A stretch of DNA of 64,000 nucleotides from Laspinema sp. D2d (GTDB lineage: Bacteria > Cyanobacteriota > Cyanobacteriia > Cyanobacteriales > Laspinemataceae), in the NCBI RefSeq assembly GCF_025370755.1, contig NZ_JAMXFC010000027.1, positions 23,600-87,599 on the forward strand. The letters run 5' to 3'. Numbering within the stretch: the first letter of the stretch is position 1; every line of letters starts with the position of its first letter. The notes beneath the pieces are model-generated. The model ran no database searches, had not been told where the DNA came from, and saw only the letters and a program-made list of their open reading frames with translations. Shown piece after piece: positions 30,373 to 39,804 of this stretch. The position numbers were made by a program, and so were the translations under genes.

Positions 30373-31323
30373 TTAATCAATCCCATCGGGTACGGGAGTG
30401 GGATTAGTAGTGTTTTCAGCCAGACTGCTTTGCTTGTGCTGTTCGTAAAGTTCTAACAGTTCGGGTAAAGTAACAAATTTATATCCCCGTTGTTTGAGTT
30501 CGTTAATAATAATAGGTAAGGCTTGCACCGTGGCCGTGCGATCGCCTCCGCCATCATGTAATAGCACAATTCCTCCAGGTTTAGCGCTATTCAAAACATT
30601 GTTCACTAAGGCTCCAGAACTCGAAAAGAAAGACTCCCGAGCATCAGAAGACCACATCGCTACCGCATAATTTTGACTCAAGGCATAGTCGTTTAATCCG
30701 TTGGTCAAAACCCCTCCCGGAGGCCGAAACCACTTGGTGTTACATCCGGTTTTTTCATAAATGAGTGCAGCGGTATTTTCAATTTCTTGGGCGGCTATTT
30801 CTCGCGGGACATTATGATACTGATGACTCCAAGTATGGTTACCCAAGGCATGACCCGCTTCGACTACTTTTTGAGCAATTTCTGGATGATTTTTTAAGTG
30901 TTGACCAATCAAAAAGAAGGTGGCTTTAATATCCTGTTCTTTGAGAATATCTAAGACTTGTTCAGTATAAATCGGCCAAGGACCATCATCAAAGGTGAGG
31001 GCGATCGCTTTTTCACTGTCATCTAAAGCGACCTCATACAATGTGTTTCCTTGAAACTCCGGGGTAACAGCAAAATTAAACTGGTTTTCTTTGTCGGTCT
31101 GCTTTTGAGCGATCGCTTTGGTAAACCCTTCCAGTCTAATCTTCATTGCTTCCTGAACTCCGAGAGATGCTAAGACAATCTCTGGGGATTTGCCACTGGC
31201 TTCAACGATTCCTCCGGATAAGATCAGGGTCGGCAAAAATGTACCCATAATAATCGTACTAATCGCAGCGATCGCCGCCATTAACACCATCGATTTTGAA
31301 AAAAAGGGCTTCAGTTCATCCAC
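30373..31323 (-). CDS. polysaccharide deacetylase (NodB domain)
   Basis: A 316-residue carbohydrate esterase family 4 enzyme that removes N- or O-acetyl groups from peptidoglycan or another polysaccharide. An N-terminal hydrophobic helix (about 11-35) would act as signal anchor. The catalytic domain (about 100-295) has motif 1 TFDDGPW with the catalytic base and metal Asp, motif 2 GNHTWSH with the two metal His, and motif 3 RPPGG. Further downstream are WSSDARE and the motif 5 LLHDGGG. All active-site residues are intact. The gene stands alone. Confidence 0.93.
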   Translation of the reverse strand: MDELKPFFSKSMVLMAAIAAISTIIMGTFLPTLILSGGIVEASGKSPEIVLASLGVQEAMKIRLEGFTKAIAQKQTDKENQFNFAVTPEFQGNTLYEVALDDSEKAIALTFDDGPWPIYTEQVLDILKEQDIKATFFLIGQHLKNHPEIAQKVVEAGHALGNHTWSHQYHNVPREIAAQEIENTAALIYEKTGCNTKWFRPPGGVLTNGLNDYALSQNYAVAMWSSDARESFFSSSGALVNNVLNSAKPGGIVLLHDGGGDRTATVQALPIIINELKQRGYKFVTLPELLELYEQHKQSSLAENTTNPTPVPDGID

Positions 31324-31740
31324 ACTTATTTCTCCCGCCCTATTTGGCGAATTATATCGTGATGCTTTAGTAGATTTTTCCTGAAAAATTTAACGCTTTC
31401 TTTCACCCTAATTGAAAAAAAAGCTCAATTAAAATTTTTTGGCTTCCCTAATGACTTGCGGATAATCTTCAGGGTTTTTAACTCCTGATTTTGATATAGA
31501 TAAGGCTCAATTAACCCACCCGATTTAATTCCTTACAGGAGATTGACCCAGCTACCGATAGTAGCCCCGGGTCAATCAGTATTCGGTAGGCTGAGCCCTC
31601 ACAAACATTTCCCATTCAACCCTTTATTTCTAAAAAGAATCAGGGTTCTAAACCCCTCCTAAACCTTCACCACTGTTTAGGAACGAGTCAGGTTTTCTAG
31701 TTCTTGACGGTTAGTCCATGATTCTGCCAATTCCTTGTTC
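31324..31740. other. intergenic region with stable hairpin
   Basis: 417 bases between panC-cmk and the deacetylase gene. The stem ATTGACCC/GGGTCAAT at 31542-31576 encloses a second stem (GCTA/TAGC). Without a U-run this may be a 3'-end structure for panC-cmk or a dispersed palindrome. No gene seen. Confidence 0.5.
31542..31576. repeat. nested inverted repeat
   Basis: Outer arms ATTGACCC and GGGTCAAT (8 bp) with an inner GCTAcc/gGTAGC-like stem. It lies about 165 bases downstream of the panC-cmk stop on the minus strand. Confidence 0.6.
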
Positions 31741-33321
31741 TTATTCTTCAAATTTAGGGCGAACGATTGTTACATAATGGCTGACGATTTCATCGATAAC
31801 TTCATCGATAGTCCGATGGTCTGTCTCAATTTCAATTGCATTCTCTGCTTTTGTCAAGGGAGAAATTTGGCGAGTGCTATCGAGGCGATCGCGCAAGGCA
31901 ATTTGGCCTTCAAGCTGTTCTAGGGTAATCCCTTCTTCCCCGACATTTGTCAGGTCTTGTTGACGTCGCCGGGCCCGTTCTCCCACAGAAGCAGTTAAAA
32001 AGATTTTTAACTCCGCATCCGGGAAGACATGAGTGCCAATATCTCGCCCTTCTGCAACCACTCCACCGCGTTCTCCAAAGTGCTGCTGCTGTTTGACTAA
32101 ATGAAGTCGCACGCTTTTGAAGCTAGACACCTGGGAAACATTAGCGGTAACTGCTTGCGTTCTAATCGCCTCAGTCACGTTCGATCCATCTACCCAAACT
32201 TGGGTCGGAATTGCCGGGTCCTGACTGGTCTCGATAAATTCAATTTTGGCCTGACTGACGACTTCAGCGATCGCCGGTTCATCGTCAAAAGCGATCCCTT
32301 TTTCCTGAACCAACCAAGTAATCGCCCGATACATCGCCCCTGTATCTAAATACATCAATCCCAGTTGTTTCGCCACCCGACGGGCTACAGTAGATTTCCC
32401 TGCACCAGCCGGACCGTCTATGGCTACAATCGGTTGACGGTCTTTCAGGATAATATTATCAATTAATCGGGTGTTGCCAATTTTTGCGGCGATCGCCACT
32501 AATCCCGCAGATTCTATCTGTTCAATCGGTCTAAGACTTGTCGGTTCTACCAATTCACAATACTCTAGGTTAAGGTCCGGTTCGAGGCCCACTTCGGCTT
32601 GAACCGCAGCAATTATATCCTGACGAGTCACCTCCCCCCTGAGAAAAATTTTCTCAGCTTTTTGTAAGCCACGATACAACACCGCTGCACGCACTTTTTC
32701 CGAATCGCTAAGGTACTGATTTCTAGAACTCATTGCCAATCCCGAAGACTCTCGAACAATCTCACAGGGGACAATTTCCACCGGCAGGTTCAAATCCCGA
32801 ACCATCCGCTGTAAAATCGCCAGTTGCTGGGCATCTTTTCGGCCAAAATAAGCGCGGTCCGGTTGTACCACATTGAAAAGTTTGGTAACAATGGTCGCGA
32901 CTCCCTGAAAGTGACCGGGACGCGATCGGCCACATAACCCGGACATCATGGACTCGGGAGGCACAACCTGAGTTAAACCAGTCTCTGTTTCTTCCCCAAT
33001 TCCCATCTCTTCCGGCATTGGCGCAAAGATGATATCTACTCCCGCTTGTTCACACAGGAGGCGATCGCGCTCTAAAGTCCGAGGATATCGCAGCAAATCC
33101 TCATTCGGCCCAAATTGCAGCGGATTGACAAAAATACTAACGACAACACTATCATTGCCTGCTCTAGCCCGTTCAATTAAACTCAGATGCCCCCCGTGCA
33201 AGGCTCCCATCGTCGGAACCAAACCCACAATCTGACCCTTAGACTGTAGGTCTAAGTAACAGCGCAACGCAACAACCGTTGTAAACAGGCGCACCACAAC
33301 CCCCAAATCCTGACCAAACAT
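31741..33321 (-). CDS. panC/cmk: bifunctional pantothenate synthetase / cytidylate kinase
   Basis: A 526-residue fusion characteristic of cyanobacteria. The N-terminal half (to about 285) is PanC, which joins pantoate and beta-alanine: PTMGALHGGHLSLI with the HxGH signature, FVNPLQFGPNEDL, and RPDRAYFGRKD-type KMSKS region. The C-terminal half (about 295-520) is a (d)CMP kinase with P-loop GPAGAGKST, then YLDTGAMYRA and EGRDIGTHVFP. Both active sites look complete. The ATG at 33321 is used. A GTG at 33294, giving the more usual VRLFTTV start, is an equal alternative. Confidence 0.95.
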   Translation of the reverse strand: MFGQDLGVVVRLFTTVVALRCYLDLQSKGQIVGLVPTMGALHGGHLSLIERARAGNDSVVVSIFVNPLQFGPNEDLLRYPRTLERDRLLCEQAGVDIIFAPMPEEMGIGEETETGLTQVVPPESMMSGLCGRSRPGHFQGVATIVTKLFNVVQPDRAYFGRKDAQQLAILQRMVRDLNLPVEIVPCEIVRESSGLAMSSRNQYLSDSEKVRAAVLYRGLQKAEKIFLRGEVTRQDIIAAVQAEVGLEPDLNLEYCELVEPTSLRPIEQIESAGLVAIAAKIGNTRLIDNIILKDRQPIVAIDGPAGAGKSTVARRVAKQLGLMYLDTGAMYRAITWLVQEKGIAFDDEPAIAEVVSQAKIEFIETSQDPAIPTQVWVDGSNVTEAIRTQAVTANVSQVSSFKSVRLHLVKQQQHFGERGGVVAEGRDIGTHVFPDAELKIFLTASVGERARRRQQDLTNVGEEGITLEQLEGQIALRDRLDSTRQISPLTKAENAIEIETDHRTIDEVIDEIVSHYVTIVRPKFEE

Positions 33322-33733
33322 ACTCTTTGCAAAGTAGTTTATCCCAGGAAAGGATACAGGCGGAAGTCAGGACGAGGAATTTTCCGCAAAAAAACTCCGG
33401 TCCCCTCCCCTTGCTAAGGGGAGGGTTAGGGTGGGGTCCGACGGGTGGCGATTCCCTACGGGATAGCTCCGCTTACCGCCACATAAACCACTCTTAAAGG
33501 TTTAAGCGCCTGTATAGAGTCTCGTCCAAGCTCTTTCTTCGTGAGGTGGCAAAGCCATGTCACCGCCGACACCCTCCACCCAGCCATTCCTCTTGAGGTG
33601 CTTAAGCACCTCAATAGGACCCCACCCTAACCCTCCCCTTGCCAAGGGGAGGGAACCGGAAGTAATCTTAAATGTTAGGCAAATCCCCCTGAACGTAAAA
33701 ATTCTACTGTTGTAAGGGGTACCCAACTCCCGA
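33322..33733. other. intergenic region with MITE-like element
   Basis: 412 bases between rlpA and panC-cmk, most of it occupied by the inverted-repeat element at 33396-33662. The open frame inside it is not supported as a gene. Confidence 0.6.
33396..33662. mobile_element. MITE-like non-autonomous element
   Basis: Terminal inverted repeats of about 45 bases (33396-33439 and 33617-33662) match with only a few mismatches. Each carries an inner CCCTCCCCTTGC(T/C)AAGGGGAGGG hairpin. The 177-base interior has a GCGATTCCCTACGGGATAGC segment, typical of dispersed cyanobacterial repeats, and a perfect palindrome GAGGTGCTTAAGCACCTC. There is no transposase gene. Confidence 0.72.
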
Positions 33734-34774
33734 TCACTCAGCAGATGAGGTGGTGGTGGACCCTAAAATCTCCAAACGCACCTCGGCAACGCCACTACTG
33801 ATCATGCCCAGATTCTCAGCGGCGGCGGCTGAAACATCAATGATGCGTCCCCCGGTATAAGGTCCGCGATCGTTGATTCTAACGACGACAGAGTTCCCAT
33901 TATCTAGGTTGGTTACCCGGACTTGGGTCCCAAAGGGCAAATACAAATGGGCCGCAGTTAACGCATTTTCGTCAAAGATTTCTCCACTGGCACTCATTCG
34001 ACCATGAAAGCCAGGGCCATACCAAGATGCCATCCCGTTGATTTGGTATTGAAGATATTCCGGGGTGGCAGCTTGTAGCGTGGGCGGTTCCGGTTCGGGT
34101 CTGGGTTGGGGGCGATTGGCAATTTCGGCGATCGCAGGTGCGCTGGCAATCAGGCGGCGGAGTCGGTTGGTGGCCTGAATCGCGTCTTGTGCTAGGTCGT
34201 TGGTGGTGTCTGGTAGGCGGGTTTGCTCGTCGATCGCCACCAGGTCCATGCCATTCACTTTAATCAGATATTCATCACGGATGGGGTATCCTTCCTCGTC
34301 CAATTCCCCATTCCATTCAAGGGTAATTTCCGGTGTGGCGTTACTTTTTCGTAACTGATTCAAGGTGGCGGCGATCGCCTCTGCTCTCGCTACGGGATCC
34401 AGACTATTCTCAGACTGCATCGGATTCTGGGCGATCGCTTTGGATTCCAAATTGCTTAACCCCTTCAAACCCTTCGCCTTCAGTCCCGATCCTGCCGACC
34501 CCATCTCAGTCTCTGAATTGGAATCCCCAGTCATGTCCGCAGACTCGATAAAGGTCAAGACGGGAATATTTCTGACATAGAGAGTCGCTGCCGGTTTCCC
34601 CGTGATTTCATGGGGTTGAATCTTGGTGATGACTTCGGACCAAGGACTGACCTGGATTCGGTCTGGATCCGAGTTCACATTGACGGGTCTATTAGGTTCA
34701 GCATGACTGGTTGAGGTTGTCCCGCAGGCGGTCATCAGCAGCACAACCGTTGTCCACCAAAATCTTTGCTTCAT
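33734..34774 (-). CDS. rlpA: RlpA-like septal/cell-wall lipoprotein
   Basis: 346 residues from the chosen ATG at 34774; the frame runs on to 34870 but that stretch has no signal peptide. From 34774 the product begins with Lys/Arg, a hydrophobic core and the lipobox LMTAC, so it is a predicted lipoprotein. The C-terminal double-psi beta-barrel (about 255-340) carries [18 protein letters not shown], a conserved His in [10 protein letters not shown] and Asp in RINDRGPY, the residues needed for lytic transglycosylase activity of RlpA. The N-terminal 200 residues are cyanobacteria-specific and low in similarity to known domains. There is no SPOR domain. Confidence 0.9.
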   Translation of the reverse strand: MKQRFWWTTVVLLMTACGTTSTSHAEPNRPVNVNSDPDRIQVSPWSEVITKIQPHEITGKPAATLYVRNIPVLTFIESADMTGDSNSETEMGSAGSGLKAKGLKGLSNLESKAIAQNPMQSENSLDPVARAEAIAATLNQLRKSNATPEITLEWNGELDEEGYPIRDEYLIKVNGMDLVAIDEQTRLPDTTNDLAQDAIQATNRLRRLIASAPAIAEIANRPQPRPEPEPPTLQAATPEYLQYQINGMASWYGPGFHGRMSASGEIFDENALTAAHLYLPFGTQVRVTNLDNGNSVVVRINDRGPYTGGRIIDVSAAAAENLGMISSGVAEVRLEILGSTTTSSAE

Positions 34775-35285
34775 ATATTTTGCTGTGAGGAACTGTTTAA
34801 AGAACAATCCATGAGTGGGGTTAGGTCCTGAGATAGACCTGATGCAGCCCCTTCCTTGGGGGTTGCTCAACCTTTCTCATAGTCGATACGTTTTCAGTTT
34901 GGTGTGTTGAACTGCAACAGACTATCACAAAGGTTTGAGATTGGGGATCGGTATGGGCGATTAAAACCGGGTAACTTTATCAAAACTTTACAATTCACCC
35001 ATAGGGTATATCCGACTAAACCCTATATAAAATAAGGATTTTGTATTTATCTGCTAGAAAGAATACTTTATCAAAACTTTACATTCAAGAAGCGAAATTT
35101 GCGCTGTGTTCAATTGCCAAGTGTAGAGTTGCAAACTGTAATTGATGAACAGTTGGAGTTTTGAGGAGAAGGAAGGGGCGATCGCGCCCAAAAATCCCGA
35201 AAACATCCTGCCTCGCGCGATCCATTGGTCCTACCTCCCCTGTAAAATAGCCAAGGTGGAAATAGCCGTTCAGATGGGTTGATAC
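34775..35285. other. divergent region rlpA / purM with direct repeats
   Basis: 511 bases between divergent genes. A 19-base sequence is repeated perfectly (listed separately). The downstream part, about 35110-35260, is featureless except for HIP1. Confidence 0.5.
34974..35083. promoter_or_regulatory. 19-bp direct repeat pair
   Basis: ACTTTATCAAAACTTTACA occurs at 34974-34992 and again at 35065-35083, 91 bases apart, identical in all 19 positions. Each copy contains two ACTTTA half sites 11 bases apart. The segment between holds a TATAAAAT promoter-like stretch at about 35023-35030. It is probably a regulatory site pair; the regulator is unknown. Confidence 0.6.
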
Positions 35286-36314
35286 ATGGATTATCGAGAA
35301 GCAGGCGTGGATGTTGAGGCGGGTCGAGCCTTTGTCCAGAAAATTCGGAATATGGTTACAGGGACCCATCGACCGGAAGTCCTCGGTGGGATTGGTGGAT
35401 TTAGCGGTTATTTCGAGTTACCCACCGGATATCGGCAACCCATCCTCGTCTCTGGGACCGATGGGGTGGGAACGAAACTCAAACTCGCCATGTTGCTCGA
35501 TCGCCACGATACGGTTGGCATTGACTTAGTAGCAATGTGTGTGAATGATGTTCTAACATCCGGTGCCGAACCTTTGTTCTTTTTAGATTATTTAGCCACG
35601 GGAAAACTGAATCAAGAACAACTGGCGAATGTAGTCCAAGGAATTACCGATGGATGTAAACAATCCGGTTGTGCGCTGTTAGGGGGAGAAACCGCAGAAA
35701 TGCCCGGATTTTATCAACCGGGAGAATATGATTTAGCGGGGTTTTGTGTGGGAGTGGTGGAAAAAAGCGAACTCCTTACGGGTCAGCAAATCCAAGTGGG
35801 AGATGTGGCGATCGGGCTTGCCAGTTCCGGAGTGCATAGTAATGGATTTAGCCTAGTTAGAAAAATTGTGAGCGACTGCAACATCGATTGGCAGGACAAA
35901 CCGGAAACCCTCCCCGCATCCGTTGGCGAAGTCTTGCTCACCCCCACCCAACTCTACGTCAAACCCGTCTTAGAAGCCCGAAAAGCCGGAATAGAAATTC
36001 ACGGCATGGCGCATATTACCGGAGGTGGATTACCAGAAAATCTCCCCCGTTGTTTACCGGAAGGATTATCCATCCAAATTGACCCCAACAGTTGGCCGAT
36101 TCTGCCCATTTTCACCTGGTTAGCGGAAGTCGGGAATGTCACCTTGCCCGAAATGTTTAATACCTTTAACATGGGCATCGGTTATGTAGTGGTTGTGCCA
36201 GCCAATCAAGCCGAAAAAACCATTGAATGGTTTGAATCTCAGGCAATTTCTGCCTATCAAATCGGTGAAGTCATTGCAGGAAATGGCGAATTGATAGGAA
36301 TTCCAGAAGCATAG
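35286..36314 (+). CDS. purM: phosphoribosylformylglycinamidine cyclo-ligase
   Basis: A 342-residue AIR synthetase that closes the imidazole ring in purine biosynthesis (FGAM to AIR). It has MDYREAGVD, the ATP-binding loop [36 protein letters not shown] and [13 protein letters not shown]. Length and motifs are standard. It is not clustered with other pur genes, which is usual in cyanobacteria. A 13-bp terminator stem follows. Confidence 0.97.
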   Translation: MDYREAGVDVEAGRAFVQKIRNMVTGTHRPEVLGGIGGFSGYFELPTGYRQPILVSGTDGVGTKLKLAMLLDRHDTVGIDLVAMCVNDVLTSGAEPLFFLDYLATGKLNQEQLANVVQGITDGCKQSGCALLGGETAEMPGFYQPGEYDLAGFCVGVVEKSELLTGQQIQVGDVAIGLASSGVHSNGFSLVRKIVSDCNIDWQDKPETLPASVGEVLLTPTQLYVKPVLEARKAGIEIHGMAHITGGGLPENLPRCLPEGLSIQIDPNSWPILPIFTWLAEVGNVTLPEMFNTFNMGIGYVVVVPANQAEKTIEWFESQAISAYQIGEVIAGNGELIGIPEA

Positions 36315-36326
36315 ACTTAAAGGCGA

Positions 36327-36376
36327 GATAAAACCCGCGCATCTGAGTTCATCGAAATCTCTACGCGGGTTTTATC
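36327..36376. terminator. bidirectional terminator
   Basis: GATAAAACCCGCG pairs perfectly with CGCGGGTTTTATC across a 24-base loop. It lies between the convergent stops of purM and the small ORF at 36393, with T/A runs on both sides. Confidence 0.85.
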
Positions 36377-36392
36377 TATGGAGTAGCCTATT

Positions 36393-36602
36393 TTACTCCT
36401 CCCATTCTCCAGGTTCCAACTTGTGCAGAAGCCAGTCGAGATAAAGCACCAGAATCTTGAGTTTGATAGCAGTGAACAGCCGCTTTAGATTCTCATCTCT
36501 AAGCAGCCACTCCCAAAACTTCTTAAGCAGTAACTCCAAGACTATCTCGGCAGACTTCTGGACAACGACAGATAGGGCCAAGTTCACTAAGTTGATGTGC
36601 AT
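36393..36602 (-). CDS. 69-residue amphipathic small protein, unknown
   Basis: Unrecognised protein of 69 residues, Leu/Val/Ile-rich with interspersed Lys/Glu/Asp and several Trp. It contains two or three predicted amphipathic helices (LALSVVVQKSAEIVLELLLK; LKILVLYLDWLLHKLE). I think it is real: the ATG has AGGA 7 bases upstream, a terminator follows 16 bases after its stop, and it is divergent from a NACHT ATPase gene with operator-like repeats in the shared promoter region. Membrane-peripheral localisation or small-protein toxin/regulator roles are possible, but this is speculation. Confidence 0.6.
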   Translation of the reverse strand: MHINLVNLALSVVVQKSAEIVLELLLKKFWEWLLRDENLKRLFTAIKLKILVLYLDWLLHKLEPGEWEE

Positions 36603-36647
36603 GGTGATTTCCTAATTTATTGGACATCTCCACTGTCGCAACTCAAC

Positions 36648-36724
36648 TTGAGAGTTATCTCTCAAACTTAGGCTGACATACCCTGACATTGCCTGACATC
36701 AAAGTAGACTTTCCACGAAAGTCT
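36648..36724. promoter_or_regulatory. operator-like repeats between small ORF and NACHT gene
   Basis: Three different repeat structures lie within 77 bases. TTGAGAG-TTAT-CTCTCAA (36648-36665) is a perfect inverted repeat. Next come three consecutive 10-bp units containing CTGACAT (36671-36700), exactly one helical turn apart. Last is AGACTTTC-CAC-GAAAGTCT (36706-36724), another perfect inverted repeat. The NACHT start is at 36763. This density suggests tight control of one or both divergent genes. Confidence 0.72.
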
Positions 36725-36762
36725 TTGCTAGACTGGGTTTAAAGTGATTGATAAATTTGTCC

Positions 36763-39018
36763 ATGCAACCTCTACCGCGTGACTTTCTGATTAAAGTGGC
36801 AGGCGATTATGGCGTGAAGGGTAAACACCAGGAGGCGTTTCTAGCACTCTTTAGTAGCAATAACAAGAAACCGCAGGAAATTGCAAAGACTCTCCATATC
36901 TCTTATGGTGCTTTCCGAACTCGAATGACAGAAGTCTATCGCAAGTTCGGGTTTAACTATGACGGACCAGGGAAAGAAGACGACTTACGTTCTTTTCTGA
37001 TTGAGAAGCATCAGCAATCTCGTGCTTCTACAATTCCCGATCCCTCTAACCCTCCCATCGATATCGAGTTCCTCGTGCAACAGGCACGGGAAATGGTCCG
37101 CGCCGACATCAAATACCACTGCGGCACCATGAAAGTCCTGGATATGACCCACCCGATCGAGGTAGATGACATCTATACCCATGTCCATATCCTGGAAAAT
37201 ATTACCGGGCGCAGAGGCAAACGAATCGCTGAGTTATTGCAAGAGTGTAACGCCTATGACTGGGAACGGTTTGGACTGGGCAAAAGAACAGAAGAACCCC
37301 CAATAACTGGATTAAAAGCAGTTGCGGACTATTCTAAGCTGACAATTTTGGGTAAGCCCGGGGCCGGGAAAACCACCTTTTTGAAATATCTGGGGATTCA
37401 GTGCATTGAGGGTAAATTTCTCGGCGATCGCCTCCCAATTTTTATCACCCTTAAAGACTTTGCCGAAGAGGCAAACCAACTCAGTTTGCTAGAATATATC
37501 GCTAATTTTAACAAAGTTTTGTCTTTACAAGAGATTTTACAACAGGGCAAGGCTTTAGTCTTGCTTGATGGTTTGGATGAAGTTCGAGAAAAAGATAGTG
37601 ATATAATTGTAAAAAAAATTCGGGATTGTTCAAACACTTTTTGGAAAAATCATTTTGTAATGACCTGTAGAATTGCCGCACAGGAATATACATTTGAAAA
37701 ATTTACTGAAGTTGAAATGGCCGATTTTGAACCGACCCAAATTTCTAATTTTGCAAACAAGTGGTTTAAGAATAAAGAGGTTAAACCTGAAACCTTTATA
37801 AACCATCTTGAAAATTACCCAAAAATCCAAGAACTTGCCACAAGTCCCCTGCTGCTAACACTGCTGTGTTTGACCTTTGACCAAACCGGATATTTTCCAG
37901 CTAATCGTTCTGAACTTTATAAACAATGTCTGGATGTGCTACTGGGAAAATGGGTTGATAAACCAGGAATTGGTCGAGATCCAGTTTATAAAAAGTTATC
38001 AAAGCCGCGTAAGAAAGATTTATTCAGCAAAATTGCTTTAACCACCTTTGAATCTGGAGACTATTTCTTTAAGCAAGAAGAAGCAGAACACTACATCACA
38101 GACTACATTCGCAATTTACCGGATGCCAATACAGATGAGGAAGTCCGACAACTGGACAGTGAGGCAGTATTGGGCTCAATTGAAGCGCAACACGGGTTGC
38201 TAATCGAACGGGCTAAAGAGATTTATTCATTCTCTCATCTCACCTTTCATGAATATTTTACTGCCCGAGAAATTATTAGTCAACAATCTTCAGAAGAAGC
38301 ATTACGAAAGTTAGTTACTCATCTTACTGATAGACGCTGGCGTGAAGTTTTTATCTTAGCAGCAGGTATGTCGTGTCCTGCAGATAAGCTGTTGCTTTTA
38401 ATGAAACAGGAGGCTGAACATCTGATTTGCGGCAACGAGAGCATAGAACAGATTCTAAATTTGGTAAATAATCACCCTATTTTAGGCTATCAATGTAATG
38501 TGGGGGATAAATTGAAAGTTATTCCATACTTTTCTGTGGGTTTTGACAGTTTTTTGGAGCCAGTTGAAACCTATATCAATACTAGAAATAATATTTTTTT
38601 AATTATCCGTTTCCGATACATTTTTATCTTATTAGGATTTTCGCCAATTATCAAGGAAAATACAGTTTTAAATTTTTTTGATAAACTAATGGATTTGAGT
38701 ACCATTGAAATAGCCTTAAATAATTTCGATGGTTCTGCTGTATGGACAGGAAAGGTTTTAGATGTATGGCAATCTTGGTCAAAAGAAATGGAAATAAATA
38801 ATAGTATGCTGGAAATTCTTGAATTTATAAATGTACAGGAACATATCGATTCCCCTACAGACGAAGTATTACTGCATGAGTATTCTTCTGCCAATGAGTT
38901 GCTCTTAGACTGCCTCAATAGTGATTGCCGTGTTTCCCGGGAGGTGCGGGAGGAGATTGAGGAGACTTTGCTGTTACCGATCGCAGAAATAGAAAAACGC
39001 AAAATAGAAAAACGCTAA
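36763..39018 (+). CDS. NACHT-domain ATPase with N-terminal HTH
   Basis: A 751-residue STAND-type ATPase. The N-terminus (about 1-75) is a helix-turn-helix-like domain (KPQEIAKTLHISYGAFRTRM). The NACHT module begins near residue 185 with Walker A LGKPGAGKTT. It continues with Walker B ALVLLDGLDEV near 270, the NACHT-typical small residue after Asp, and winged-helix motifs (LATSPLLLTLLCL; FSHLTFHEYFTAREI). The C-terminal 200 residues are helical and end in a block (LDCLNSDC-VSREVREEIEETLLLP) that I recall from many cyanobacterial NACHT proteins. Bacterial NACHT proteins are known antiphage effectors. The ATG at 36763 is preferred to the TTG at 36748. The C-terminal part is AT-rich relative to flanking genes. 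Confidence 0.88.
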   Translation: MQPLPRDFLIKVAGDYGVKGKHQEAFLALFSSNNKKPQEIAKTLHISYGAFRTRMTEVYRKFGFNYDGPGKEDDLRSFLIEKHQQSRASTIPDPSNPPIDIEFLVQQAREMVRADIKYHCGTMKVLDMTHPIEVDDIYTHVHILENITGRRGKRIAELLQECNAYDWERFGLGKRTEEPPITGLKAVADYSKLTILGKPGAGKTTFLKYLGIQCIEGKFLGDRLPIFITLKDFAEEANQLSLLEYIANFNKVLSLQEILQQGKALVLLDGLDEVREKDSDIIVKKIRDCSNTFWKNHFVMTCRIAAQEYTFEKFTEVEMADFEPTQISNFANKWFKNKEVKPETFINHLENYPKIQELATSPLLLTLLCLTFDQTGYFPANRSELYKQCLDVLLGKWVDKPGIGRDPVYKKLSKPRKKDLFSKIALTTFESGDYFFKQEEAEHYITDYIRNLPDANTDEEVRQLDSEAVLGSIEAQHGLLIERAKEIYSFSHLTFHEYFTAREIISQQSSEEALRKLVTHLTDRRWREVFILAAGMSCPADKLLLLMKQEAEHLICGNESIEQILNLVNNHPILGYQCNVGDKLKVIPYFSVGFDSFLEPVETYINTRNNIFLIIRFRYIFILLGFSPIIKENTVLNFFDKLMDLSTIEIALNNFDGSAVWTGKVLDVWQSWSKEMEINNSMLEILEFINVQEHIDSPTDEVLLHEYSSANELLLDCLNSDCRVSREVREEIEETLLLPIAEIEKRKIEKR

Positions 39019-39038
39019 TCCCGATAAAACCGAACCCT

Positions 39039-39695
39039 TCAAACTCCCCCTATCCGACAAGGTGCAAACGATCGCCTATGTTGCCGCGATACCCCATACT
39101 GTTGCAAAGCCTGAGTATGTTTCGCCGTACCATATCCTTTATTACTGGTCAAATCATACTCCGGATATTTCTTCGCCAAGCGCACAATTAAATCATCGCG
39201 CCAGACTTTTGCCAGAATACTGGCAGCAGCAATCACTAACGAGTTGCTATCTCCTTTAATCATCGTTTGTTGGGGAATTCCTAAATTGGGAATGCGCTGA
39301 TTGCCGTCAATTAAACAAAACTCCGGTTTAACTTGCAGTTTATTAACGGACCGTTTCATCGCTAATAAAGAGGCTTGTAGAATATTCAGGCGATCGATTT
39401 CTTGGACCGATGCCATGCCAATTGCACAGGCGATCGCCTCCTCCCGAATCAGTTTTGCTAACCGATAGCGTTGGTTATGGGACAGCTTCTTACTATCCGT
39501 TACTCCCGCTGCCTTCAACAGTATAGCCGCCTCATCGGACAAAATAACCGCCCCTGCAACCACCGGACCAAACAAACAACCCCGTCCCACTTCATCCACC
39601 CCGGCAATTCGGTCATTTGGGGGCGTTTTCTTAGGATTTTTGCTATTATTTGAAACATCCCAGAGCGTGAGTTGTTGCGGCACATTTAAAGACAC
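39039..39695 (-). CDS. rnhB: ribonuclease HII
   Basis: A 218-residue RNase HII that removes ribonucleotides from DNA. It has the active-site motif AGVDEVGRGCLFGPVVAGAV (Asp and Glu), then DSKKLSHNQR, and KGDSNSLVIAAASILAKVWRD with the remaining acidic residue. The C-terminal YPEYDLTSNKGYGTAKH is typical. The frame begins with GTG at 39695. A terminator-like hairpin separates it from the upstream rne gene, so rnhB is probably transcribed by read-through or its own promoter. Confidence 0.96.
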   Translation of the reverse strand: MSLNVPQQLTLWDVSNNSKNPKKTPPNDRIAGVDEVGRGCLFGPVVAGAVILSDEAAILLKAAGVTDSKKLSHNQRYRLAKLIREEAIACAIGMASVQEIDRLNILQASLLAMKRSVNKLQVKPEFCLIDGNQRIPNLGIPQQTMIKGDSNSLVIAAASILAKVWRDDLIVRLAKKYPEYDLTSNKGYGTAKHTQALQQYGVSRQHRRSFAPCRIGGV

Positions 39696-39746
39696 GATTT
39701 TGGTGGGGGTAAATAATTATTCCGGTTCAAACAAAATTTAGACAAA

Positions 39747-39791
39747 AAGATTGTCCTTGGAGCAGCAAAATAACTCCCCAAGGACAATCTT
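39747..39791 (-). terminator. terminator after rne
   Basis: Perfect 14-bp stem AAGATTGTCCTTGG/CCAAGGACAATCTT followed on the minus strand by TTTGTC. It begins 13 bases after the rne stop and precedes rnhB. Confidence 0.82.
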
Positions 39792-39804
39792 AAATCAAAA
39801 CGAA

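Noticed and set aside
33502..33726. 74-codon frame between rlpA and panC-cmk
   Set aside because: It lies within and across the MITE-like inverted-repeat element.
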